A stretch of 64,000 bases of DNA from NCBI GenBank assembly GCA_032164295.1, contig JAJHTX010000010.1, forward strand, positions 682,001 through 746,000, given 5' to 3'. This document shows positions 12,438 to 25,340 of this stretch, in pieces. Position 1 is the stretch's first letter, and each line of letters starts with the position of its first letter. The notes under the pieces are model-generated. The model was not told the DNA's origin. It was given only the letters and a program-made list of their open reading frames with translations, and did not search any database. The DNA is from Inonotus obliquus. Lineage: Eukaryota; Basidiomycota; Agaricomycetes; Hymenochaetales; Hymenochaetaceae. The translations under genes were made by a program, and so were the position numbers.

Positions 12438-14371
12438 TCAAGGATGCGCCTTTGCGTCGTACGAGTAGGACGTATGTTCTGAGCCATCGTACACCTGCTT
12501 CAACGTAAGAAAATTAAATAGAACCGAGAGAAGCAGATAGAGTTCGTACCTTGTCTCCATTATGCTCAATATCATCAAGAATGATGTTATCCGGGTTATG
12601 CATCGTCTCCGTCTCCACGCGGATGGCAAGGCGGCCGTTTTGAGTCTGCACAAAAAAAAAGGAGACCGTGACCATGAGTACTTCTTGATCCGCTTTTTCT
12701 TCGGAGAAAAAGAAGCGGAAACTTACTCTATTAGCCGTCCTTGCTTGTACTTCCGTACGGTCCCGGGATAGAATCATCGATGACCCTTGATTGTATGAGG
12801 AATCGAAGCCTTCCCTAGTGCCCTTCCGTGCATTCAGCCTGCGATTTCAAATTCAGATCGGCACTCAGATGAACCACTATACAGGATACGTACGTAGCGA
12901 GCAGCGTATTTGTATACACTGTAAGAGGTCAAACTGTAAGCAAATGGCCCAGGAACCCAGACGAAGGAGAAGATAACGCACTCTTGCTGATATTCACATA
13001 GAAAGCAACGTATATGAGTGCATCGGGATAGACCGAAACCTATTGATTCCATGACCGTTAATGATTTGCAATGCGGATCAAAGGGGGTTTAATTAAGAAA
13101 GGTACACGCACAAAAATAACGGAGAAAACAGCGCAGATGCTCGTGAGAGCGCTTGTATTCACGGTGAAGAGGATCAAGCGATTTATCAACGTTTCGGAAC
13201 GTCTGAAACCGGTTCGCGATTTATGGAGTAAGAGGGTAAGGGTTGCAGCAATGGAGACATCTGTCCCTGCTGAAAGGCTGTTCACCAGCTTTGACAACCA
13301 CGCTATCGAGGGTAGCGTCGTCACATCCAACCTTGCTCTAGATTTGATATTTCAGAAGCCCGTTGATTATCAATGCAGAAGGCGGAAAGCGGACGCACCC
13401 CCTTGTGTAATACACTTGAAGCGAAATTCAGTCAATGAGTAAGGCGTTTCAATGCGGCAAAATGAATAATTCTTACATGTTGTTGTAACAAATTGTGTCA
13501 CGACTAGAGCGAATAATGCGGCCACGAGAAACAGGTTCTTCTCGCTTACTATATGCGATTATAAATGCGCGAGAAACAGGACACGGAGACATGCACTTAC
13601 GTCTCCATACTCGATACAGAAGGAATATCTGGACAAGGAAGCATACAATACCCTGGTCGGTTGTAAGAACACTGCGCGGTAGATCATACAAGGGGTATCA
13701 TACACTTATCTCGACCATAACCTGTATAAAATGGATCGTTGGTTGGAACAACTCATGTATACGTAATCGGGGACTTTGACTTACCGCGAGCGAAGTTGTG
13801 ATTGTAAAGAGGAAAGCGGGGTTTGCATAGTTTGAAACGAGATAAGCGTAAGTACTATGTGTGATGAGTCCTTGATGTGCGGTGTCGAAGGCCCAGACAA
13901 CAGTGACCTAAAAAGTGCGTCGCTTAGTTTATGGTCCAGAAGGACGATGAAAGGCTGAAACATACCAGAATTTTTAGTCGCCATTCGTCGTTCGGAAATT
14001 GCTAATTAACATGTGCGGTCTCTGTAAGAACCAGGCGTCTACCCCATACACTGTGCTGCGCACGCACATTGAAGTAGTAGTACATCTGAACAGATGCCGC
14101 ACCCCAAAGACTACACCAACCGATGATCAGCAACTTGGCGTTGATAGTTGGATCCCTTCACTTACGCCATGGCTATCCTGGATAGAAATGATCCTCGTTC
14201 AGCGACACATAACAAGGCCACCAAAGAAGCGATTCAACTTACACGGTCCCGATGAACAGTGCTCCATACTGGTTGTAGCCAATGTCAGAACAAATGTTAA
14301 CGCTCGAAGAAATGAATTGGCGAATCGCTCACCGTGTTATCGATCACTATGCGCGCTGCAGCCTCGCTCAT
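12438..14371 (-). CDS. DUF6534 multi-pass membrane protein
   Basis: Fifteen exons on the minus strand, 14371-14333 down to 12494-12438, 332 residues. The order matches DUF6534 proteins: N-terminal TYGALFIGTV helix; VQMYYYFNQFPNDEWRLKIL; VTVVWAFDTAHQGLITHSTYAYL helix; GIVCFLVQIFLLYRVWRLSEKN; LFLVAALFALVVTQFVTT helix. Then comes the DUF6534 core: DVSIAATLTLLLHKSRTGF, followed by TLINRLILFTVNTSALTSICA. The typical end is KMYTNTLLATLNAR. A hydrophilic tail of about 95 residues follows. Family function is unknown; these are seven-helix-like proteins expanded in mushrooms. Key exons: 13907-13785, 13548-13477, 13337-13112, 13039-12982, 12838-12727. The start was chosen because MSEAAARIVIDN joins in frame to the first helix. 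Confidence 0.87.
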
Positions 14372-15237
14372 GGTTTCGATCAGAGTTCAGTGACGAGAGT
14401 ACGGTCCAAAAAGTGGGCACAGATGCTTGAAGCAGCAGTGCAGTGCTCCTTTTCTTCACTCTCCCCGGCTCCGGCCGTCTTCTTCCGTTTGTTCATATGT
14501 TTCATCTCGGCAATTTTTTTCAGTCGAGTTAGCGAGAGAAAAAAAGGCAGAAAAGTTGATCCGTTACCGCTCTGATATTGTGTGTGGAAACCCGAAAGGC
14601 AAGTTGCCAAGCAGCTACGTAAAACCGATATAATGTTGTTCGTCCTCCGTGTCAGCTTGAGCTATCGGGGTAGGATCGGAAGCAAATTTCACAGAGATAG
14701 CATAGGACAGCATGACCACAGATCTTAGGAGAATGCAGGGGGGGAGAAACAAGGATAAACTGGGACCGTTGCAATATTGATAGCTCAGGGTCCGACCCTC
14801 GACTTTTTCTAGCATTTTATCCAGTCCATTTCAACTGAAGAAGCAACTCCTTCCGCGAAGGGTCGTCGGTGGCTACTTTTGCTTCTCGGTCGGGTAGACA
14901 CACAACAGAAAATTGGGCGTCGCAACGGATCAGGAAAGCAATCACCGTTAGCGAAGGCGAAGGCGAACTCCTCTTCCGTGCCCACCCAGGAGAGAGGTGG
15001 GCAGATCTTGACCATCTGCGGAATCATTGGGTAACAAATAATTAATAGGGATATGGATATGACCTGATATGACATAATAGTGGTATGACATAATTTTACA
15101 AATACAGTGGCAGAGGAAAACTATGCACAGCACGGAATACCTGACGGACGCGGACCAAGCATATCATGAAGGGAGCAAATATAACAAGAGAAAACTGAAG
15201 GCGAAGTACAGGACCGAATACCTACGTATCCGGTCCA
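14372..15237. other. intergenic, no gene recognised
   Basis: 866 bases between the start of the DUF6534 gene and the end of the F-box gene, both on minus. It should contain the DUF6534 promoter and the F-box 3' region. Short frames on both strands show no family motif. Confidence 0.5.
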
Positions 15238-17131
15238 TTAGTGAAAATCCACATCCCCATCAAGGTTGATTTCGTCAGCTATTGGCCCCTGCATCATATT
15301 ATTAGGAGGAGGGTTAGGAGGATTAGGAGGATTAGGATGATGCAAATTTGCCAGTGCCAAAAAATGAACATGCGCAAACGAGCTGAAATGGCGATTGTGC
15401 CGGCGCTCTTTTCTGATAGCTTCATATTTCCGCGCATCCTTTGGGCATGGAACGACAATAAGACCCTCGACACCGTCCATGGCTTCAACGGAGTAACGTG
15501 ACCAAGTTCGCTTCACCTTCCTGGCATCAGGAGAGTGAGGAACTGATGGAGAGCGCGCCCATACAATGTCGGGTGATAACGCAACTTCGCAAAGATTAGG
15601 CATATACATTTGCCAGATAATAACATATTCCTTCTGATCGATGAAGCGATCATCTTCAGTCCCGGACATGCTGTCTCCGAAGCGATAGAGATGGAACCGC
15701 TCGAGATGCGGAAATTCTATTTGGGTGCCAAGGGTCATGTAGAACGCCTAAAAGCGATAGTACATTCATTATCGACAAATTACTTCGAAAAGAAGTGGTA
15801 CTTACGTCGTCAACTTCGCCATATTGATAGGCAACATGTAGCTCCTTCAATTTTCCTTGCCTCCTAGCGAGCATGTAGAATAATTCCTTGTCCCATGAAC
15901 GCAAGTTGAACTTGAAGGACTGAAGCGAAACGGATGCACGTTGCAAGATATTCAAGACATCCGAGATCTCGTTCACACTCAGAAATTTGAGTATCGGAGT
16001 CATTGAGGTATTGTGCTCCCTCAATGTCGTATCTGTAATTGTGATACTATCGATAGCACGTCCAGTAATGAGCATTTCCAGATACGGAACTGGCACAGCA
16101 ATGCTGGTCAGGGATGGCAAAGCGCTCCGCTTCAGACGCTTGTTCGCCGGGTACGAGTTCAACGAGTCCACTTTCCCCATATCTGTCAGCTCGAGATGGC
16201 GAACGAACTTGCAACTGTTCAGAAAGAAGAAGAGAAGCTCGAACGTCTTGCGATGAGGCTGAGCACTTCCGCGCCAATCCAGTTCGAGGGAATGAACAGA
16301 CGGAGGAAGACCATGAGCGACTAACGAGCCGAGCGCTCGCTCAACGGAACGATCAAGACGAAGAACTCGCAGTGTACGGCTACGAGCGAGCTTTAGCAAA
16401 GCTCGAAGCTTACGTAGCTTCGAGCGGATGTTGAATATAGTCAACTCCGTTAGCTGCAGATGAGTCGGATCGAAGCCAGCAGGGTACCGTGTTGTCAATC
16501 GACAGTAACGGATCGTAAGACGGCGCAGTTGCAGCTCGGACAGTGCATGGATGTCCTGATAGAACGAGCGTGGAAGGGTGATGCTCCGTAATGTGAGTTC
16601 AACGAGACCCGTAAACCGCGGAAGAAGCTTGAGAACGACACTCATAGCATGGAAGGTATCCGGGAAGATGCGATTCTGCGAGTGATAGGGTCCGCCCTGC
16701 CAGTTCGGCACTTTCTGTGGTGGTTGGACCGGAGCCTCCAAGTGCGACTGCCCCAGGAAAATCTTGGTATCAGAGATCCTACCAAACTTCTTTTCCGACA
16801 CGCGCAGGATGCGTGTTGTAGCTAGCAGCTTCGGATGCGCCTCAAGGAAGGCTGCACTGCGCAACGCAGCTTCGCGAAGCCCTGGAGTCGTCGCGCTCAC
16901 CGTCCAGTCAACATATTGGTATACCAATGCCAACGCCGTGTTATAACATGCCTTTGAGGCCAGTGCAAAGCTCAAGATATCTCTCGGTCTTTTGACGAAT
17001 TTCAGGATAGCCTCTATTATCTCAATTGGGATCTGGTCGAAGCAGCATGCGGCATTCCTACTTTCGATGGGCCGTGAAGTAGTGCAAGCTTCGGTAACAT
17101 CCACATCCTTGTCCATAGCACCTGCAGCCAT
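15238..17131 (-). CDS. F-box protein with leucine-rich-repeat-like body
   Basis: Two exons, 17131-15806 and 15747-15238, 611 residues. The F-box lies near residues 30-75 (IPIEIIEAILKFVKRPRDIL, then FALASKACYNTALALV), the segment that binds Skp1 in SCF ubiquitin ligases. The body has repeated Leu-rich strands (LVELTLRSITLP, LQLRRLTIRYCRLT, LQLTELTIFNIRS), typical of the substrate-binding part of mushroom F-box/LRR proteins. The C-terminus has an unusual Pro/Asn run (HHPNPPNPPNPPPN). The start MAAGAMDKD was preferred because a GTGAGT donor at about 17213 and an acceptor just upstream of it suggest an intron in the 5' leader. If that intron is retained the frame extends to 17230. Substrate unknown. 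Confidence 0.82.
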
Positions 17132-20100
17132 GACAGATGAAGGAAGTCCAGGGGTTCTGGAAGAATAAGTCAGCGCGTTCAGCGTGTCTTGACGCGTCTG
17201 TGCGGTACTCACTCGAATCAAAGGAGACAATCGACGGAATCAATTCGCTTGGATGCTCCAGACGAGGAAAGGACGACAATTAAATCGCAAGACAGCGAAG
17301 CAGCTAAGGACTCTAAGAATCCCTTAAGACCAAATAACGAACTGCAAACGTATGAGGGGTACAAACAAGCCACAGGAATACAAAGGCCGGGACGGAAGCT
17401 GCCACAGTGGCTTGCACACAGTCAACTGTTCATCTGCTCAGTAAGACTTGAAAGGTATGCGATGGTAGCCGTCACATACTTTGGTTTTCTTTTATGCGTT
17501 GTCCCGTCGCGGGCACTGGATGAATGTCGGTTGGCAGAGGGAGAGGGGTACGATCATGAAGTCACGATGTTCAACCAAAATACACGGCTCTCACAGATCA
17601 CGTGAGGCATTTTCTACTACGTCAGCCGAGATTCACTTTTCATACTATTACTACTCCCCGGGTCTAAGCACTTCAACTTGACTTCGAGTTCGAGGACTCC
17701 TCCTCCAGCCCGTGTGAATAGCGCTGTTCTCCACTCGGGCTTAGTCTGCACCTCAAAACAACCAGGGATGACATGCTACCCACCTGAAGAGCTAATGGCA
17801 TCCCATCTATTGCTGGCAGTCCCCGTTTCAGATTACCTCGTTTATCTACGATGCGTAACTTGAATCCCATTAACATCTCAGAAGCGGCACCCGGAATGGT
17901 ACCGGTAATTCAGCTCAATAAATATCATAAAATGCCACTTGGTCTTTGAAGCGTGAGTACAACCATATGCATGATGCTCGTAGTGGAATATACTCCCCGG
18001 AAGTAACCTGCACAAACCATGAGCGACTCCACCATGGCCTTGAATTCGGGATCGTAAGCACGTTACGAGCCCTCGTTCCTACCGCCAGGACTCCGTGCGC
18101 AATTATATGTGACATGGTCCCGAAGCTTACTTCATGTAAGTTCAGTTCTTTTTGCTCCATAGTCAGTCCATATACTGCGCTGGTCCTACCTTCTGGAGCG
18201 ATTGCACAAGAGACGGGTATCCTACAGGTGATGGGCACGGACTTGATGTTTGCGTATACGGCCTTAGTTTCTTGATTGATGCAAGCTATCGCCATAAAAT
18301 CGCGGTCCGTGATTGCACCGATATACGATATGGTCTCTACCCCATACTTAAAAATACGCACGGAGGTCTGACTGGGACTATGCTCTTATGACTGGCCAGA
18401 GAATCACTACATTATTGGATGGAGGATAACCTGAAGGCTTACCTGGTTGATTGAATGGTAGTTTCAGGACCCCGGATGTATGGAAACTTGGCAATCCCGT
18501 ACCCATAAATACCAGCGGTATTGCTGAGGTCCTACCTTCATCCGGTGGGGCTCTACGCAAGGCAGAGAAAAGCGAAATGTCTTTATACTTACAAATCGCA
18601 GCTACAGTATAGCCGCTGATCGTTAATGATCCTCAGTGGATAATGGAGTCAAGTCCGATTGTGAGACTTTTCTTCACCTCTCTGGGGTGCCTCGTACTGT
18701 TCAACCAATGGACATGCGCCATTCGTTCGCATGATGATATGGTGATCGAGTGACAGTTATCAAATTATCTGATACAGCGCACTCAATTGAGGGTCAACCC
18801 CGCAGCTCACCCGGCCAATCAGCTGGACTCGATGAGGGAAGAAAAAGGTACCGGGAATACTGAGGGACAGTATGGAAGAAGATACGAATACTTCGCGGGA
18901 GCCGGGAATTGAAGGCACCAGTCGGTCGAGCTGCTCAATCAAATCAGTAAAGATGATCCCCCACAAGTAGTAACAGGTCAATGATCGATGTAGCGCGCTA
19001 GATGTGATGAATGTTGGAAGATCGTCATGATCAGTCTGTAAAGTGAGATATACCAAATTAAGAAATGTCAAGCTAGCAGGCGCCCATTCCGTGCTCACCC
19101 AACCCACAGCCAACATCGTTCCAATTCGTCGGCACAGTCGTCGGCCGATATCCTAGATTGTTTGTCGCAGCATTTTTTTGATGATATCCGTATAAAAGTA
19201 CTCGTTTTTCTTTGGCTTATCCGCCAACAATCGGTTAGCAAGAGCACTAGTATTGTTCTCACCATCGCAAATTCTGCCCGGTACAGAACGTTAAGCGGAA
19301 ACCGAGTCTCAGCTAGAACCCAAGAAGCTCGACTCGAGTGAATCGCTAGTCTCGAGTCGGGTGCTTTACTTAGGCTCAATAAGAATATCCCATTTTCACG
19401 GTGTACTAGGAAGTTTTAGCCGTGTACCTTGACCCCAAACCGAAGTATTCGTCTGACCCATTTATTCCATGGAATTCTGTAACCAGACTCGTGTCTGCTC
19501 CGTTCCTGCATGCAGTCCTTCGCTCCTTGGTCCGTTATGGAGGCAACATACAGGAAACGCAGACATCCTGAACATCAGTCGCGTGGTACAGATGTCTCCC
19601 CGATCCGTTTCAGCAACGAGTGTTTTAATTCCGCGTTGGATGAGATATCAGCACACGGAGATGTTTTCAGTGTTCCAATTTCGTCGGATGCTCAAATTTG
19701 ATATCCAGCGGTGCTTCGCGAGGAGCGCGACATCGGCTTCGAAATCAGAAACAGAACATCATAGCGGTGTACGGTGGCTAGACCCTTGAAGGTCCGAGTG
19801 TCGGACGCGGCGAGACCACTGAATTTCATTCGACTCGGCCAGGAAAACCATGCCCGGAATAAGCCACAACTTTTAGCAGAGTTGTATCAGCTGCTTGACA
19901 GTTAAAAATGCAACCCACCAAACGTAGACAGATGCGGTGGCGCGAATGGGAACTTCTTCGCGAAGTACTCGAGCAATTACTACAGATACAAAGACGTGGA
20001 TGGAGAGCGCTGGACAAGCACAGCGCAAACAGAGCTGACTACTCAGACCGAACCACACGCCATAGCAGCTTCCCTCACGGCGCTCGGCCCATTCGTTAGC

Positions 20101-20409
20101 ATGACCTAGGTCTCATCCAACAACTCAGACGCGGTCCCAGAAGGTTGGTTAAGGAGGGCCGGAAGCAAGTTCTTGCGATATGCAAATCGCGGTCGCGGGG
20201 TTATCTAGGCTTTCGAACGCATCTGCCAATCGCTGATGGTGTCATCATATCCTCTCCTGAGCCTCTTCTTATTCCAATAAGTATCCTGACCTGGCTGACC
20301 GAGGGCGATAGAGGAAAAGGAGTTTCAGTTCGATTTGGATTTGCTATAGCACACTGTAGCGATACGCGGAAGCAGTTGAGTACATGAGATGAACAATACA
20401 CGATGGCCC
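17132..20409. other. 3.3 kb gene-poor stretch
   Basis: No recognisable gene. The longest frames are 148 codons at 17915-18361 (minus), 138 codons at 17189-17605 (plus) and 118 codons at 18760-19116 (minus). I could not join any of them into a model with a known domain. It may hold a lineage-specific gene or decayed sequence; a transcript would decide. Confidence 0.4.
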
Positions 20410-20820
20410 CTAATACAGATCGATACTCGTGCCGTCGTGAATTTCGTAATCCGAAAGCGTGATATGATCCTTAAAGATCGTATACCTGGTGAATCAGAAC
20501 ACGTAAGGGACAGAATGGCAAAGGCAAGAGATGCATTGAATTTCGTGGCGCACCATCTCTTCAGCTGGAGTTTTGAAGCATCTGTGCCAGTTTGAGCAGC
20601 AATGAGCTTCTTTAAGTCTCCTATAGTATCGTCTTGGTCGCATTTCACGCGCACTGCAGGGCTGGAAATTAGGATCATCGCTGCGTTTTGAAAGCACATG
20701 GAGAGGGTTGTCTCCTCACCTCGACGACCCGTTCGGTCATTTGCAATCACCTATTCGTAATGGAGAGTCAGAAAGGGGTCATAGGCGCATTCGATCGAAT
20801 CGTTAGCCTACCTCAATCAT
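20410..20820 (-). CDS. HUB1: ubiquitin-like modifier Hub1/UBL5
   Basis: Four exons on minus: 20820-20812, 20750-20720, 20653-20554, 20485-20410; 71 residues. The sequence is unmistakable: [18 protein letters not shown], then [39 protein letters not shown] and DGTSIDLY. Hub1 binds spliceosome components (Snu66/Prp38-type HIND motifs) non-covalently and affects alternative and weak splice-site use; it acts in the nucleus. The first exon codes only three residues. An upstream Met at 20826 would add Met-Ala; MIEV was preferred because it is the conserved start. The chain stops after a single tyrosine, whereas most family members end in two tyrosines plus one residue. Confidence 0.93.
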
Positions 20821-21904
20821 TGCCATCGTAAATGCAACACAGACCACAGGGTTTGAAGAAGACAACAGCCTCGGTGCTGTGCAATCAGGCGTTATGCGTG
20901 ACCGTAACGAGTAACGACACTTCCACGCCACGCGTGATGATCTGCGTCCCCAACTACAGCAAGTTCTCAACCCAGCTCGATATTTTATTCCTTGAGCTAC
21001 TGTACTTTTCTGGTGCTCTGCGATCACAAGGAAGTCTAGCAAGCTGGTTCTAACACCGGAACACTGCCCCGCTGGCAAAAAGATAACATGGCGCCTCCGT
21101 TCCTGTCGCTTGCGCTCCCTATTATTTGCTCTGCCAGATGAACTCAACAGACATTCACATGGAGATATCTTCTTTTACTCTTGAAAACTCCAGTTAAAGA
21201 CTCGGAACTGCAAGGCGCTTGAAGCTGGAAACCTACGCTGATAACGTCGACGTGAGTTTGCTGGTAATTTATCAGGGGACTTTGTCTCCCTCCGTTTGGT
21301 CTAGAAGACATACATTTCATATAGCTGATTATTTATGGACGAGCAAGTGATGGAGTACAGGAACTGTTAGCGTCGCGGATCATTCTACTGAATTGTTCCT
21401 ATGTCTTTGTTCCCGCGAAACTACAATACTAGCACTGCTGGGAGACGCACTGTGATCTACGAATATCTCAAAGTCGCCATCACCGCTCTAGGAGATCCCT
21501 CGGCTTAATTTTTCGCCTAGCGTATATGATCTAACAACCAATGAAAAGGAGGCGGACTCCTCATGTTCTTCAAAGTGAGCACATACAGTTTCATTTCTTC
21601 AAATTTTCGTGTTTGATGACTATTTCCAGGCTGTAGATCCAAGGTGCTAGTGCCCCACGCGTCGCGCACGCTGTCATTGTCGACAGAAGTGTAACTCGGA
21701 ACTGGAATACCCACACAATCCGCCCTTATGGCCATATCTCATGGCAAATTAAATCGATCGAAAATCGCCTCAAGAGTAACTTAAGAAGGTATAAAAAGGG
21801 GAGATACTTCGTCGATGAGCAGCAGCATAGTTCAGCTCCTCAGAAACCATCAGCAACTAAAGACTCTCTAGCTTTGCACCTCATCCTCTTTCAAACGCAC
21901 AGAC
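20821..21904. other. divergent intergenic region
   Basis: Holds the HUB1 promoter and, at its right end, the promoter of the secreted-protein gene at 21905. A TATA box lies at 21790-21797. No other gene recognised. Confidence 0.5.
21790..21797 (+). promoter_or_regulatory. TATA box
   Basis: TATAAAAA, about 108 bases before the start codon at 21905. A pyrimidine-rich, CATC-containing leader follows, as in strongly expressed basidiomycete genes. Confidence 0.55.
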
Positions 21905-22340
21905 ATGAAGATATTCACCGGGGCTCTCGCCGCTGCTATCATTACGGCGTTTGTTACTGCCAGTCCCATCGAAGAGCGCCAGCTGCTCTCGCTCTGCGTT
22001 AACACCACTAGTATTTCTGGCCTTGTTGATCCCGATATCATTAGTATGTACCATTCAGCTTCCATAGTAATCAATTTGATTTCGTCGCTGACAATTCATG
22101 CCCACCGACCATAAGATAACAAGGATTTACTCAGACGTCTCGGCCTACTCACCGTTGGATGCAGCGCTAATGGCCAGACCTGCAACATTGATCCAGATCT
22201 CAATCTGCCAGGTGATGTTCCAGTCGTAGGATCACTGCTAGGACCACTGCTAGGGCTCGTCGGCGTAAGTCTTGAAAATTTGTCGTCTACTTTACAACCC
22301 CTCATAGTAATATGATTGACTCTTCTAGACTTGTTCCTAA
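21905..22340 (+). CDS. small secreted cysteine-containing protein
   Basis: Three exons: 21905-22043, 22116-22264, 22329-22340; 99 residues. Clear signal peptide (MKIFTGALAAAIITAFVTAS), then PIEERQ, which may be a propeptide/processing site. The mature part has four cysteines (LLSLCVN, VGCSAN, QTCN, and the terminal GTCS) and a hydrophobic Gly/Leu-rich stretch (VVGSLLGPLLGLVG). The spacing does not match hydrophobins, which have eight cysteines including two CC pairs. The last exon codes only Thr-Cys-Ser. The role is unknown; it could be a surface-active or effector-like protein. The TATA box and compact leader suggest high expression. Confidence 0.78.
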
Positions 22341-25340
22341 TTACCATCCTTCTAAGGAGGCACGAAGGATATACACGAGCTATTGTCAATGATTTGGTGT
22401 TCTCATGTGATTACAAGTTCGATACAATCAAAGAGATTCATATCCTCCGTCGATTTAAGTTTCTATGACTCCATTGTGACTCTTCTGTCGTAAATCCAGT
22501 TGTTTGTTTGTTGTTGTCAGATTTTCTGCTCTGAATAAATAAATATGACATGTTTACTGGGAACTAAAACAGTTCGATTGCGTGAAGTACAAAAGTGCGC
22601 ATGGCTAAACTCATTACAGTAAATTTTTCTTATTTTCGAGTCTGTATGAAATATTGTTATACGAATTCGGTTAGCATTGGAAAACTAGCAGTCCAGTAAA
22701 ATGTTGAATTGCATCATAATAATGCAAGTGTTGACCGAGTACACACTACCCCTTGCACCTGTGAGAGCTGGATTGTGGCGTGAGATAGCTCATACCGAAG
22801 TCGTGTTCGGCGCTAGTAAGTACTGCTTGCTCTTCAAGTCTAACACCTCACAGTTTATCGTGGCACTGAATGTCCTTCGCCCACACATTCTGCAAGCACC
22901 TAACGTTCTACATGTGTACAACTACCTGTGACGAGGCTTGTTGGAGCCTTTGCCCTTACATATGCGTTACCGGAAGATATATCACGCCGTATCACACCGA
23001 CATCCAGTGCATGTTGCGCTTCTCCCGACACGATAGCCAATTCTCCATCGATTACTAGATTTACGATATCGGCAACTAATGTTTCCCGTGAGATATAGAA
23101 ATGGTGGCCTGCGAAGTTATCAGATCTTAGCTTCTTTGAGATACTTCCTACTCCACGGGAAGAGCGGGGTAGACCACTGTTATATCTCTGGATTCCATCG
23201 TCGTATAGATAATTCGGCACGAATTCTTAGCCTTTTGGCACAAGAGACTCGGAAATAGCACACATCCAAACTTAGGGTTGATGCGGTGCTTCTTGAATCA
23301 GGTGAGTCGTCCAAGATGTTCTCCCCGCCGCACACTGCCGCTCTTCTCTTGTTCTTTGCGCCACTATCTCTTCAACTTCTCCACGGCGGTTACGGGAGTA
23401 TGCAGTATATGAAGCTGTACTAGGGTTTTGGCTGATAACTAATAATAGGATTGGACGCTCGTCAAGGCTAGGCACCTATAAATGTGGCTTCTCGGCGTTT
23501 ATCTGTCTGCCTATAGTCATTGCTTAGGGATCTCAGTCTTCCCAACCCAATAATCGTACAACAGACCGTGCAGTTATTTGTGACCTAGATTTTGACCAGA
23601 TAGATCCGCGGAATGAGCTTACCCTGGTACTAGGAAAAAACTGTGCAATTCTGGCTTGGGCTCTTCCATCTCAACAATCTATTCAGACTGTGCATCGAAT
23701 TTGGAAGGACACAAGAAACGCTCGGCTGGGTCCAATACCATGATGTATCAATTATCCCGAGTCTTAGCACCGATGCTTTCGTTCTGTTTAGGGTGTACGG
23801 ACCGGAGTTTGTTATGGAATTTACTACAGTAACTGACCCATCTGTTCCAGTAAGTTTTGGCGATTTCAGTCTCGGTCGGGGGCTTCATTAATCCGCATTC
23901 TTTCACTTGCCGAAAGGAAATCATATACTTCAAGTTGGGACCACGGGCGGAATAGGGAAGAGGAAATTAGTATGAATATTATACTCGTCTCGTTCCCGAA
24001 CCTCTTCGGTTGTGCTCTGCTATGAGAAATTTCTTCTCGTAACATGAATTTACGGTAAGCCATGGGACTACGGGAGAAATGGACTACCGGCAAGTTCTCA
24101 CACCTCTGTCCAAAGGATTCGGTTCGTCAAATCTGCCCGTTCGCTATTCTCTCAAGAGCCACAAGATGGATCTTCGTTCCTCGTCCTGGACCGATAACTC
24201 CACAACGTCCAATGAGAAGCCCGATTTCTTATTCGCTTCCGAATGGCGGCATATGGCGACTTTCAAAAACTTGGCTTTTTGATTGCTGGTCACAAAATGA
24301 TTATCGAGGATAACGGCCACACATTTTGCTAGCTCGGTCTGTAGAACTTGTTACCGACTGCATGTTGCAAGAACGAGTCTCGAGTTAAACGGACGCCTTT
24401 GATGTTGGAGTGCATTTATTTTTTGCGGCCACTTGAGTTAGGCCATCAAATCTATTTGAGTTGTGATAAATTTCATCCTCGCTTCAACCTCTTCTCTCAG
24501 TGGTACCTTCTTGGTTCCAGGCTCAGTTGAGGTCGACACGCAGTCCACAGCAACCAAGTCAGGTGCTTTTCCTATTTCGTTCGCCCTTCTACTTGTTTTC
24601 AAGATTATCATGCATCTTGAGCATCTTCTCAGTGTTCGCACCCAAAGAAGCAGATTGAGGCGACTTTGCATTTGCCCGCAACAATTAGTTGGGCAGATGG
24701 CTGCAGATGGTGAAACAACGATGAATCGCAAGGCTACCGAATACGGAAGATGGTTCCGCCGGGACTTTTACTCGTTGTTCCAGAATGCGGGGTATTAGAC
24801 GTTCCAACTTCGGAGACTCCGATTTCCCGGAATCTTGGTAATAACAGCCGAAGAGGAAAACCATGAACTGGCAAGCCACAGTACTTCTTCAGCTTCTGTG
24901 CGTGCACCTCTAGTTTAGAAATAAAGACGAGAAATCTTACAGGAGCTCGTATTTATGGTACGTATATCGACGCGGAGGAGTACGCTTAGGTAAGCTTAGT
25001 CCATCGACGAAGACAAACTTGGAAAAACTCTTTGGTCCCGTGCAAGCGATTTCCGATTCGTCCTTGTGATCGGCAAACGTAAACACTCATCTGCCCTGTG
25101 TGGCTATGGGCGACACGGGGTTGTATATCGTATAGTATAGAAAGGGTAGTAGTTCATTCTTCGCCCCTGGCATGCATAGGTAATTACCGACTTCCCGTTG
25201 GTACAAAATGGTGAAGTCAGCCTGAATTGAAATCGCCCCCTTACCAACGTCGTCCTTACCAGTGCCACTTCTTCGTCTCCGTTCGCTACGACCGTCTGTG
25301 CCCCTCTCTCCTGCATCCATCGTGCATGCTGTAAATAATA
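22341..25340. other. 3 kb without a confident gene
   Basis: Several open frames (22900-23220 minus, 106 codons; 24463-24798 plus, 111 codons; 24438-24731 minus, 97 codons), none with a recognised motif. I could not make a coherent multi-exon model. The right end contains the promoter of the DUF6534 gene at 25341. Confidence 0.4.

Noticed and set aside
13071..13442. 123-codon plus-strand frame
   Set aside because: It is the antisense shadow of the largest exon of the minus-strand DUF6534 gene.
17915..18361. 148-codon minus-strand frame as a gene
   Set aside because: Contains no recognised motif and no supporting splice partners; kept only as part of the gene-poor stretch.
21905..22340. Hydrophobin
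   Set aside because: Only four cysteines and no CC pairs; hydrophobins need eight in a fixed order.
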